In this document: one piece after another, positions 18,428 to 26,753 of the stretch | Layout: the number at the start of each line of letters is the position of its first letter | Position numbering within the stretch: the stretch's first letter is position 1 | NCBI RefSeq assembly: GCF_006439395.2 | Contig: NZ_CP083950.1 | Coordinates: forward strand, 2,976,001-3,040,000 | Direction of reading: 5' to 3' | Length of the DNA: 64,000 nucleotides | Origin: Mesorhizobium sp. B4-1-4 | GTDB lineage: Bacteria > Pseudomonadota > Alphaproteobacteria > Rhizobiales > Rhizobiaceae | The notes under the pieces: model-generated | What the model saw: only the letters and a program-made list of their open reading frames with translations | What the model was told of the DNA's origin: nothing | Database searches by the model: none | Made by a program: the position numbers and the translations under genes

Positions 18428-20031
18428 TGAACTGGGACTACATTGTTATAGGGGCCGGCTCGGCGGGATGTGTGCTCGCCAACAGGCTAAGCGCTGATCC
18501 GTCGACGAAAGTGCTGTTGCTGGAGGCCGGCGGCAGCGACAAGAGGTTGAACATCATCATGCCGGCCTTGGCGTTCAAGGCGATGGCCAACGACCGCACG
18601 AACTGGAAATTCATGACCGAGCCGGACCCGACGCGGAACAACCGTCGCGACATGATGCCCCGTGGCAAGGGGCTCGGCGGCTCCAGTTCGATCAATGCGA
18701 TGTTCTATGTCCGCGGCAACCGAGGCGATTACGACCATTGGGCACAACTCGGCAACCGGGGCTGGTCCTATGACGAGATCCTGCCCTATTTCCAGAAGAT
18801 CGAGGGCAACAGGGACGGCGTGACCGACATCTACGGCAAGAGCGGCCCGGTGGTCGTCAGCGCCGTCCGCAAGCCTCCCAAGCTCGCTTATGTCTTCGTC
18901 GAGGCCATGAAGGAGCTGGGCTATCCGCACAATCCCGCCTACAACGCCGAACCCACGGACGGCGCCGCCATCATCCATGTCACCCAGCACATGGGAACCC
19001 GCTTCAGCGCGGCCAGAGGCTATCTGGATCCGATCGAGAAGCGGCCCAATCTCAGGATCGTAACCGGCGCGGTGGTGCGCAGGATTGTCTTTGATGGACG
19101 GCGTGCCGCGGGCGTCGAATTCGATGCCGACGGAAAGACGCAGACCGAGCGCTGCAGTGGCGAGGTCATCCTGTCGGCGAGCGCGGTGAACTCGCCCAAG
19201 CTGCTGATGCTGTCGGGCATCGGTCCGCACGAGCAGCTCCGCGAACACGGCATCGGCGTGCTGCACGACAGCCCCGGCGTCGGCCGCAACCTCCAGGAGC
19301 ACGCCAGCACGCAGGTGAAGGCCTATGTCAACGTCAAGACCGCGAACCAGGAGTTCAACCTTCTGGGAAAGCTGAAATACGGCGCCCAGTTCCTCTTCGA
19401 CCGGTCAGGCTATGCCACCTACACCTACACGGGTGTCGGTCTCGTCAGGACCCGGGCAGAGCTCGAATATCCCGACATCCAATATCATTTCGGGGCCTTC
19501 TCGGCGAACTACACCCATGACGGCATCGAGATGCAGAAAGAGGCTGCGATCAACCTCCAGCCCAACGTCAACAGTTCGCGCAGCCGGGGTTATTTGGAGC
19601 TGCGATCGGCCGACCCCTACGAGCAGCCCAAGATCCAGCTGAACCTGCTGAGCGATCGCTATGATGTCGAGACCTTGATGGCCGGCGGCAGGATCGCCCG
19701 CGCCGCGCTGAACTCAAAGGCGTTCGCGCCATACGTCACGGGAGAGGCCAAACCCGGCAGGCAAGTCCAGACCGACGACGAATGGACCGCCTATATGCGC
19801 GAGAACGCGAGCGGCAGCTACCATCCGTGCGGCACATGCAAGATGGGCATCGACCCGATGGCAGTCGTGGCGCCGGACCTCAAGGTCATCGGCGTGGAAG
19901 GCCTGCGCGTCGTCGACTCTTCCATCATCCCACAGATACCGAGTTGCAATCTCAACGCCATCTCGATGGTGATCGGCGAGAAAGGCGCTGAGTTGATCCT
20001 GCGGGACCGCGGTCAGCGGGCGGCGGCCTAG
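18424..20031 (+). CDS. GMC-family FAD oxidoreductase (choline-dehydrogenase-like)
   Basis: 535 residues. The ATG overlaps the reductase stop (ATGATGA). The N-terminal FAD motif IVIGAGSAGCVLANRLS and the GMC signature PRGKGLGGSSSINAM, followed by FYVRGNRGDYDHWA, are characteristic. The catalytic histidine sits in SYHPCGTCKMG (H467) with the late asparagine in IPSCNLNAISMVIGEKGAEL. The family oxidises alcohols to aldehydes (choline, polyethylene glycol, other alcohols). Last gene of the LysR-linked operon, it would oxidise an alcohol formed or released by the monooxygenase step. It is soluble or loosely membrane associated. BetA itself is less likely because betaine-aldehyde dehydrogenase and BetI are absent. 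Confidence 0.88.
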   Translation: MMNWDYIVIGAGSAGCVLANRLSADPSTKVLLLEAGGSDKRLNIIMPALAFKAMANDRTNWKFMTEPDPTRNNRRDMMPRGKGLGGSSSINAMFYVRGNRGDYDHWAQLGNRGWSYDEILPYFQKIEGNRDGVTDIYGKSGPVVVSAVRKPPKLAYVFVEAMKELGYPHNPAYNAEPTDGAAIIHVTQHMGTRFSAARGYLDPIEKRPNLRIVTGAVVRRIVFDGRRAAGVEFDADGKTQTERCSGEVILSASAVNSPKLLMLSGIGPHEQLREHGIGVLHDSPGVGRNLQEHASTQVKAYVNVKTANQEFNLLGKLKYGAQFLFDRSGYATYTYTGVGLVRTRAELEYPDIQYHFGAFSANYTHDGIEMQKEAAINLQPNVNSSRSRGYLELRSADPYEQPKIQLNLLSDRYDVETLMAGGRIARAALNSKAFAPYVTGEAKPGRQVQTDDEWTAYMRENASGSYHPCGTCKMGIDPMAVVAPDLKVIGVEGLRVVDSSIIPQIPSCNLNAISMVIGEKGAELILRDRGQRAAA

Positions 20032-20037
20032 GCAAAA

Positions 20038-20105
20038 GTGCGCAGCCAGCGACAGCAGTCGGCTTGCTGAAACGAGCCGCTTGTTGTCGCTGGGTGACAG
20101 CGCAC
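20038..20105. terminator. Large imperfect hairpin between convergent genes
   Basis: Outer arms GTGCGC (20038-20043) and GCGCAC (20100-20105) enclose a long imperfect stem (AGCGACAGCAGTCGGCT against AGCCGCTTGTTGTCGCT, about 14 of 17 pairs). It lies between the GMC gene and the convergent channel gene, where a bidirectional terminator is expected, but there is no clear T run. It could also be one of the palindromic intergenic elements known in rhizobia. The rest of the gap to 20264 holds nothing I recognise. Confidence 0.4.
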
Positions 20106-20264
20106 ATGCCAGCTTTGTCATACGATGCTCCCGGCGTTGGTTCCCGTATTTCTCTGACAGAGGCGGCCCTGGGAAAGGGCGCCGCACGCGGAAATAGTCC
20201 GTCGATTTCGGGACGCAAGATCGATGACACACCATTACAGTCCAGGGCTGCACACCTGGTAAGG

Positions 20265-21332
20265 TCACGCCATCGGCGCCGCGCCGCGCCGTTCGAGCGC
20301 TGTCTTGCGGATGATTTCCGCGATCTCTGGGCTGCTGCTGCACAGCATCTGGAAATCCACCGAGTGCAGCGACAGGAGTGAGACCACCGTTGCGGCGCTG
20401 ACGGTCGCCGCACGCGGTTCGCCGCTGATCAGCGCCATCTCGCCGAAGAAGGCGCCAGGGCCAAGCTCCACCGGGTTCGGCAGCGCAACGCTGACGCGCC
20501 CCTCCACGACGAAGAACATCTGATCACCGCGCTCGCCTTTGCGGCAGATCACGGCGCCCGCCGGCAGGACGCGGGGTCTTAACGAGCGCACGATCTCGAC
20601 TAGCGCGGCCGGGCCGAGCTTCTGAAACAACGGCACGCCGGCGACCAATTGCCAATTACGGACGAAATCCCCGCGACGGACTTCTTGATAGAAGCCGGTG
20701 GCAAGAATGCCAGCCCAGAGCGCGAAGATGCCGATGCCACTCATCATGACCACCCCGGCAAGGACGCGACCGGCGAAGCTTTCCGGAATAGCGTCGCCAT
20801 AGCCGGTGGTGGACAGCGTGACCACCGCCCACCACATTGCCTGGGGGATGCTGCCGAACTTTCCCGGCTGAATGTCGCGCTCGATGACATAGGCCGCGAG
20901 CGCGACGGCGAACAGAACGACGCCGAAGAGCGTGGTGACGCCGATCAGGTTGCGCGCTTCGTTGGCTAGGACCCTGCCCAGCACCGGGAAGAAGGTCGAG
21001 TCCCGCAGCGGTTTCAGCAGCCAGACAGCACAGTAGAGGCTCCGGTCGGGCGTGCCGACGAGCAGAAATGCGGCGAGTGGAACCAAAACCGCGAGCACAT
21101 CGATGGCGATTACCGGCGTCCAGTTCCGTACGTCTCCCGCCCGGTGCTTGAGCAGCGTCGCGCCCATTTGCAGGAGATAGGCGCCCCAAATGACAGCAAG
21201 CAGGACGGCCAGAGCGAGTCTGCTTCGTCCGGGCATGTCCGGTATCGTGAGCGCAGCCACCGCCAGAAGCCCAGGCGCGGCCAGCACCGCGTTGAGCGGC
21301 GCGTAAATTCTCAAGAAAGGCAGTACCGACAT
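20265..21332 (-). CDS. mloK1: Cyclic-nucleotide-gated K+ channel, MloK1 type
   Basis: 355 residues, the same length as Mesorhizobium loti MloK1 as I recall it, and nearly the same sequence throughout. Six membrane segments are visible, then the K+ selectivity filter TTGYGD (175-180), and a C-terminal cyclic-nucleotide-binding domain (PAGAVICRKGERGDQMFFVV, FGEMALISGEPRAATVSA). The arginine in the phosphate-binding cassette and the C-helix arginine (TALERRG) that contact cAMP are present. The tetramer sits in the inner membrane and opens on cAMP binding; its physiological job in rhizobia is not well known. It is convergent with the GMC operon and not obviously linked to its neighbours. This is the strongest marker for a Mesorhizobium host. 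Confidence 0.95.
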   Translation of the reverse strand: MSVLPFLRIYAPLNAVLAAPGLLAVAALTIPDMPGRSRLALAVLLAVIWGAYLLQMGATLLKHRAGDVRNWTPVIAIDVLAVLVPLAAFLLVGTPDRSLYCAVWLLKPLRDSTFFPVLGRVLANEARNLIGVTTLFGVVLFAVALAAYVIERDIQPGKFGSIPQAMWWAVVTLSTTGYGDAIPESFAGRVLAGVVMMSGIGIFALWAGILATGFYQEVRRGDFVRNWQLVAGVPLFQKLGPAALVEIVRSLRPRVLPAGAVICRKGERGDQMFFVVEGRVSVALPNPVELGPGAFFGEMALISGEPRAATVSAATVVSLLSLHSVDFQMLCSSSPEIAEIIRKTALERRGAAPMA

Positions 21333-22029
21333 TCTGTGCCCACGAGCGGCTAGTATCCTTCAAAATAGAATGTCTTCAAGGCAAGCGTAAAGGCGCTTAC
21401 TGTCACTGCGATGTGCATCACCAACGGTGAACTCAGATGTCCGGGATTGCTTCGTGACCGGACGTGAACAGACAGGCCACACACAACCGGCCCTCAAAGC
21501 CCGGATGGATGAAGGACGACAAGCCGACGGGCAGGTTTTATGTAGGGACGTTTTGAGCCTCCCACACCGACGCAAGTGAATCGAAAGAGAAGGCACCAGC
21601 GCGCCCACACCGGAGTATTGGGGCTGCTAGGGCACGGCCAATGATCGGCAGGCTGCATTACTGCACTGACATCTAAGGTTCGCTGTAGCGATTTCAGCGA
21701 TCCCCAAGCAGTGTCCAGTCAATAGCGGGCACGACGTCCTTCGGAACTGTTCCTCCAGAATTTCTCTGTAGCCGACCAGGAACTGCACCAATCCTTTTTG
21801 ACGGTCAACGGCGCCCGGATCAAAATCTGCTTGGCGAAGCTGGCAAGCCTTCCAGACCGTTGCCGCCCACCGGCAACGGACCTATTCTGTCACACAAGAT
21901 CGCGAACCGGATGCGAGGCTCATTGCGAAATGTAGTGTTCGGGCGCAGCGTAAATTTTAACGCAACCGAGATTCATGAAATTTTTGAAAGTTTTTTTTCT
22001 AACGTCTATTCACCTGTTTTGCGCTCGCC
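21333..22029. other. Non-coding gap with a 9-bp perfect hairpin
   Basis: About 700 bases without a convincing gene. An open stretch around 21750-21940 on the plus strand lacks a start codon and may be a decayed gene. The perfect hairpin CCGTTGCCG (21857-21865), loop CCCAC, CGGCAACGG (21871-21879) is not followed by T residues. The last 70 bases before the next gene are AT-rich and probably hold its promoter. Confidence 0.45.
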
Positions 22030-22578
22030 ATGAGGAACAATATGGCTGGAAATGGTAGGGGAAAGGCGATTGGACTTACGGCTCGCGCCTGGCAGGCAGT
22101 TTGTGCCGCAGCACGTGGATTCAACTGTGCACGGGCTTGGCTCAGGCATTCGCCTCGGGCGATTCGGCATTGTGTCTTTCTCGTTGTCGTCGTTTCCCTT
22201 TCGATGATCGCCCTCGGCTGGTGGATCGATCAATACATCTCCGTGGCAGTTGGGGCGACGACCGGTCCGGATGCAGTTCCCGGCAGAACACATGTGGCCT
22301 CAGCAGTCGCTCTCGTTTGGGCCATCATGCTCGGCGCAATCGTTGTCGTCTTCCGGCGCGCCCATGGCCTGCACCACGAAGGAATCGGCCAGCGCATCCA
22401 TGATGGCCCCGCACAAATGCTCACCTATGCAATACTGCGCCTCGATGAACTCGAAGACATGTTGCGAGACACCGAAGGCAGCGCCCAACCGGTGCCCAGA
22501 CAGATAATTCAGGATGTGAAGTCGGCGAGCGTCGACGCGCTGAACGATCTCCGGCAGATCTCGCGCCAGCTGGCGTGA
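22030..22578 (+). pseudogene. Sensor kinase of the NarX/HisKA_3 class lacking its ATPase domain
   Basis: 182 residues. There are two hydrophobic segments (CVFLVVVVSLSMIALGWWI and VASAVALVWAIMLGAIVVVF), then the dimerisation/phosphoacceptor helix typical of NarL-partner kinases, GIGQRIHDGPAQMLTYAILR, with the phospho-accepting histidine in the IHDG motif. The frame stops at 22578 right after LRQISRQLA, where an HATPase_c domain should begin, and none is found downstream on the same strand. It is therefore either a truncated kinase or a small protein that accepts phosphate from another kinase. A NarL-type regulator lies 2.5 kb away on the other strand and could have been its partner. Called a pseudogene with moderate confidence. 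Confidence 0.65.
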
Positions 22579-22670
22579 CAGGCCTGAGTCCAGGAAGATA
22601 CTGACCAGTGGCCCTGCTTTTCTATGCTCCCGGCGCTTGGCGCAGCCATACGAAATCGGACAGCGCTACT

Positions 22671-25061
22671 CTACTCCGCAACCGGTGCCAAAACTGCACT
22701 GGCGTTGCCCGTTGCTTCGCCGGCAATTCCCAAGACACGAAAGAGCTCTTCCCGTTTGAATGGCTTGCTTAGAAAATCGTCCATTCCTGCCCGCAGGCAT
22801 GCTTCGCGATCGCTGGCATATGCGCTGGCTGTCAAGGCAATGATACGGGCCCGACGACAGTCGGGGGCTGAGGCCGCCTCGATCTCACGGATCCTGGAAG
22901 TGGCACGAATTCCGTCGAGCTTCGGCATCGAGCAGTCCATCAGAATTGCGTCAAAACTGGTGTGGCGAACTGCGGCGACCGCCCCCTCTCCATCGCTGGC
23001 CACTTGTACAAGGCAGCCAAACTGGCGAAGGGTTTCCTCGAGCAGTCCGCGGACACGCTCATTGTCTTCCGCCAACAGGATGCGTATCGCCGGCCCTGCC
23101 GCGGTCGAAAGCTTCCGCTTCGGCTCCGGCAGGCTAGGTTCTTCGCGTGCGATGGGAATTGCGGCTGCCGGTTCGATGGCGATGGTGAAGCGGAAGTGAG
23201 CGCCATGTGGGTGAGCTTCGCTGACCTGGATGGTTCCGCCGAGCCGTTCGACAAGCTGGCGGCTGATTGCCAGCCCCAGTCCCGACCCGTCCGAATTGGC
23301 ACCGCGATAGAATTCCTGGAAGATATGCTCGCGATCGTCCTCTGCGATGCCCGAACCCGTGTCCACGACGTCAAAGGCGAGAATGCCGGATACCTCGCTA
23401 CTGACCCGGACGGTCACTCCGCCGGCCGGAGTATGCTTCAAGGCGTTCGCGATCAGGTTCACCAGGATTTGGCGAATGCGCGCCGGATCCGAGCGGTAGC
23501 GGGCGGGCGTGTTCGAAGCGCATTCGACGGCGATCGTCAGTCCCTTGCGGTCGGCAACGGCCCGCATCATGTCGCATGTTTCCAACAAAAGCGTCGAAGG
23601 CTCGAACTCGACCGAGTTGACGTTCAGCTTGCCGTGTTCGATCGCCGACAGATCAAGCACCTGGTTGACGATGTCGAGCAATGTCTGGCTGGCATGGTCG
23701 ATGATCTCAAGTTTGGCCTGCGCACGCCTGTCGGGCTGACTGGCTCGTAGCAACTCCGCCGCACCGACTATCGCATGCATAGGCGTCCTGATCTCGTGGC
23801 TGACCCGGGCAAGGAACCGGCTTTTGGCGGAACTGGCCTCCTCCGCTACCTTCTTGGCATTGGCCAGCTCGGCCGTGCGCTCCTCGATGCGCAAGGCGAG
23901 CTCCCGATTGTGCCTTTCAACCGTCGAGCCTCTATAGGCGAGCCATCGGAGCGCGGCGGCCAGGGCCACGCTCCCCAAAATCAGGATGATGACCTCGGTG
24001 CGGAAACGCTCGTTGATCGACTGGACGGCGGGTGATTTCAGGAACACCGCCGTCGGCACCACGGACCAAAGGCTCCATCCTCCCCCGACATCCGGAAAAT
24101 CGAGCGGCGTCGAGCTGCCATAAGCGACGTTGTCGAGACCGGCTTCGGTTCGCGGCGAGACTTGCCTCCAAAGTTGGCCGTCACGGGACCCCCTGTAGAA
24201 ACCGAGCCTGTCATTGCTTAACGCATAGCCGTCGTTCGGCAGAATTTCGGTAAGGACGTCGGACAGCACGACCGCGGTAACGATGCCTCGCAGTTTTCCG
24301 TCAAACCCGAAGAATGGAACCGAATAGACAAGGCCCTTGCGGTTGTCGTCATCAGGTGCCGTCGGCGAGTAGTGCGTGTTGTCGCACGTAATGACTTCCC
24401 TGCTTGCAATTGCAGGATAGTTCAGATTCGAGATTACGTTGTCGTTGCCATATTTTCTGTTTAGATAGTCGAGCTGGATTTTCATCGCTCGATACTCAAA
24501 TATTTCTACCTCTTCTACTCTGCTTTTTACGGAAGAGGCTAAGCGCGCCGAGTTCTGATCTGCATTCTTGCCAACTATAAATTCATCGAACGTCATCAAC
24601 GGTACCTCTGGCGTCGCCCGATCGGCGTCGACGCGGTCCGGATCGAAATTGGCCGGCACTATGTACAGTTCGGAAACCGAGAGGTTTTCCGCCAGATTGT
24701 TGTATATCTCCTGGGCGCTTACCCTCGCATCCTCTTGCAAGGAATGGGATTCGGAGCTCAGCGCTCGCACCGTCGGCAGGCGGGCGATCGTGCGAATGCC
24801 TTGGTACATCTGGCGAAAACTGGCCTCGATGTTGACCGCGACTGCTCGATTCTTGGCCTGGTTCTCTGCCTGGAACGCCAGCATCGCGGCCTTGATGTCC
24901 ATTTCCCGCCCAGTGCTGAACTGGAACCAAAGCAGATAGCCGAGCGAGGCCAGCAGGAGGCAGCCACCCAACTCGATCCAGGAGAGACGCGCGTGGCGCA
25001 TTGATCTCGGTTCCGCCGCAGGGGCTCTCACTCGTTTGCTATCATCCCGCAAGACCTGCAC
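22671..25061 (-). CDS. Membrane-bound hybrid histidine kinase with periplasmic sensor and receiver domain
   Basis: 796 residues from a GTG at 25061; an ATG at 25001 would remove 20 residues and place the first membrane segment (GGCLLLASLGYLLWFQF) at the start. A large periplasmic part of about 290 residues, probably Cache-like, is followed by a second membrane segment (VIILILGSVALAAALRWLAY), a coiled coil, the HisKA box FLARVSHEIRTPMHAIVG (histidine near residue 420), an HATPase domain (ILVNLIANALKHTPAGG, DTGSGIAEDDREHIFQEF, GSGLGLAISRQLVERLGG) and a C-terminal receiver (ILLAEDNERVRGLL, ILMDCSMPKLDG with aspartate near 708, ALTASAY, SKPF). It lies 25 bases after the response regulator gene, so both are one operon. 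The signal is unknown. Confidence 0.9.
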   Translation of the reverse strand: MQVLRDDSKRVRAPAAEPRSMRHARLSWIELGGCLLLASLGYLLWFQFSTGREMDIKAAMLAFQAENQAKNRAVAVNIEASFRQMYQGIRTIARLPTVRALSSESHSLQEDARVSAQEIYNNLAENLSVSELYIVPANFDPDRVDADRATPEVPLMTFDEFIVGKNADQNSARLASSVKSRVEEVEIFEYRAMKIQLDYLNRKYGNDNVISNLNYPAIASREVITCDNTHYSPTAPDDDNRKGLVYSVPFFGFDGKLRGIVTAVVLSDVLTEILPNDGYALSNDRLGFYRGSRDGQLWRQVSPRTEAGLDNVAYGSSTPLDFPDVGGGWSLWSVVPTAVFLKSPAVQSINERFRTEVIILILGSVALAAALRWLAYRGSTVERHNRELALRIEERTAELANAKKVAEEASSAKSRFLARVSHEIRTPMHAIVGAAELLRASQPDRRAQAKLEIIDHASQTLLDIVNQVLDLSAIEHGKLNVNSVEFEPSTLLLETCDMMRAVADRKGLTIAVECASNTPARYRSDPARIRQILVNLIANALKHTPAGGVTVRVSSEVSGILAFDVVDTGSGIAEDDREHIFQEFYRGANSDGSGLGLAISRQLVERLGGTIQVSEAHPHGAHFRFTIAIEPAAAIPIAREEPSLPEPKRKLSTAAGPAIRILLAEDNERVRGLLEETLRQFGCLVQVASDGEGAVAAVRHTSFDAILMDCSMPKLDGIRATSRIREIEAASAPDCRRARIIALTASAYASDREACLRAGMDDFLSKPFKREELFRVLGIAGEATGNASAVLAPVAE

Positions 25062-25086
25062 TGCGTAGAAGGCGGTCCTTAACGCG

Positions 25087-25749
25087 TCAATTGCCCAGAG
25101 GCGGATTTACCCCGCGCGACTTTTGCGCCGCAATTACCGCCGAAACACGGTTTGTGACGCCGTACTTCTGCAGAATGCCAGACATGTAATATTTGACCGT
25201 CTTTTCGCTGATATCCAGCTTCTCGCCAATCTCTCGATTGGTAAGACCCTCTTCAACGGCTTTCATGATTTGAGCTTCACGGTGGGTAAGCTGATCGATG
25301 GAGGACGTCTGCCGGACGTTCATCTGTGCGGCCTGCAGCAGTTTCGTCGCAAATTCAGGCGAGACGAACGACTCGTCGTTCGCCACCGTCCACATCGCCT
25401 TCTTGAGATCCCCGGCGCTCACGCCCTTGAGCACATAGCCTTTGGCGCCTGCGTTCAAGGCAGAAATCGCCGTGGCCGCCAAATCACAGACTGTCAGGAT
25501 CATGCATCGGACGGAAGGCGCTTGGACGACGATGCGCTTTAGCGCCTCCATGCCGCCTCCTGGGATTCCCAGATCGAGAAGCATGATCTGGGGTCGCCAC
25601 CGTTCGGCGATTTCCAGCGCTTCACGCGCGGTACTGCCTTCGGCAACGAGACTGAAACCTGCCTCGCCTGAAATGACAGCGGCTAGACCGCGTCGAACGA
25701 TCGGATGATCGTCGACAATGGCAATTGAAACTCTCTCCAGATCGCCCAC
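25087..25749 (-). CDS. NarL/LuxR-family response regulator
   Basis: 220 residues from a GTG at 25749, chosen because the receiver domain begins directly after it (SIAIVDDHPIVRRGLAAVI). A TTG at 25803 would add 18 residues. The phosphoacceptor aspartate is in IMLLDLGIPGGG (D59). The C-terminal LuxR helix-turn-helix is complete: LTHREAQIMKAVEEGLTNRE and ISEKTVKYYMSGILQKYGVT. It binds DNA when phosphorylated. It is the first gene of the operon with the hybrid kinase and has a near-consensus sigma70 promoter upstream. The DHp-only kinase at 22030 belongs to the class that usually pairs with this type of regulator. Confidence 0.9.
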   Translation of the reverse strand: MGDLERVSIAIVDDHPIVRRGLAAVISGEAGFSLVAEGSTAREALEIAERWRPQIMLLDLGIPGGGMEALKRIVVQAPSVRCMILTVCDLAATAISALNAGAKGYVLKGVSAGDLKKAMWTVANDESFVSPEFATKLLQAAQMNVRQTSSIDQLTHREAQIMKAVEEGLTNREIGEKLDISEKTVKYYMSGILQKYGVTNRVSAVIAAQKSRGVNPPLGN

Positions 25750-25834
25750 GCCGCTACCCCCAGCGCACAACCCAAGGCGTGTCTCACGCCAGTGAGCCGT
25801 CAACCCTGCACAATCCCATCAACACCCTGACCAT

Positions 25835-25863
25835 ATGTTAGACTTGACTTAAGTGGATGTCAA
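25835..25863 (-). promoter_or_regulatory. Near-consensus sigma70 promoter for the response regulator operon
   Basis: On the minus strand TTGACA (25863-25858), 17 bases of spacer, then TAACAT (25840-25835). This would start transcription near 25828, about 80 bases before the GTG at 25749. The -35 box is perfect and the spacing ideal. Confidence 0.7.
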
Positions 25864-26753
25864 CGCAGCTAAGGATCGACGAAGATGCGAGGTATTCAGC
25901 AAATCTTTCTAAATCTCTTTGTGTATAACAATTTGCGTAGGGTAAATCTTTTACACGTTTTGTAGTCACAAAAGAAAATCAGGCACATTGTTTTATCGAT
26001 ACATATAAAATCCCGCGGAGACGCGCATGGAGATTTTGTGATCGCGGTTAAATCGATCGGGCCTGAGAGATCGACAATACAATCATTGCGCCTGTCCCAT
26101 GCGTTTGAGCCGCCCGCGGGGCTGCGACGGGCTTCGATCGATATTCAATCCAGACATGGCGCAGACGAGCGGACGGAGTTGAAGAAGGACAAGGCGTGTC
26201 CGTCATATCGGTGGCGATGCTTTCGAAGTGTTTGAGGCGTTGAGGCAGCGTTCGAGGCCTCGAAATCGCTGCAATCAGGTTTCGGCGGGCTGGACCGCAG
26301 GGATTTCGGCGTCGGCTTCCACCGCGGAGACGGTGGCGCGCAAGGCGTCGCTGCCATGGGCCGCCAGCGAGCAAGCGTGTAGCGCCCAGCCCAATCGCTG
26401 CAGACGCGAAAGCTTACCTGACAAATTCGACACCTTGGCCCGGCCCTGACCAAAGTCTGGTTTCAGCCCCAACCTTGGTCCAGGCTGGCGCCAGACCATC
26501 CGTCGAAATTCCCTAGCCTTTGTGCCGAAAACATCATGCGACGTCCGACCGTAGGCATTCGGACTGGCGGTGTCATGCTTAATCAAGGGTTAACGTGGGG
26601 ATTAAACCAGTCGGAGAAGACCGGCATTGGCGCTGCTTCACAGCCTCATTGCCCTCCCCCCGAGAAGGCACTTCCCAACTCCCGCCAATGCGCCCGAGAG
26701 CGCTGACCGTAGTCCTGTCGCCGTTGCGTACGGCACACGAATGGAGAAAAGCG
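25864..26753. other. Long upstream region of the RTX peroxidase gene
   Basis: About 890 bases without a convincing gene. The left third (to about 26030) is strongly AT-rich against its surroundings and contains a perfect palindrome TTTTGT-AGTC-ACAAAA (25958-25973), a possible operator. The right part has only unrecognised open frames on both strands. The reading frame of the peroxidase is open upstream to 26595, but a ribosome site (GGAG, 26743-26746) marks 26754 as the start. A long leader with regulatory sites is plausible. Confidence 0.45.

Noticed and set aside
21360..21608. 82-residue minus-strand frame upstream of the channel gene
   Set aside because: No ribosome site, no family likeness, Arg/Ser/Cys-rich composition typical of a chance frame.
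26048..26586. Three overlapping minus-strand frames of about 100 residues before the peroxidase
   Set aside because: They overlap each other in different phases, lack ribosome sites and match nothing I know.
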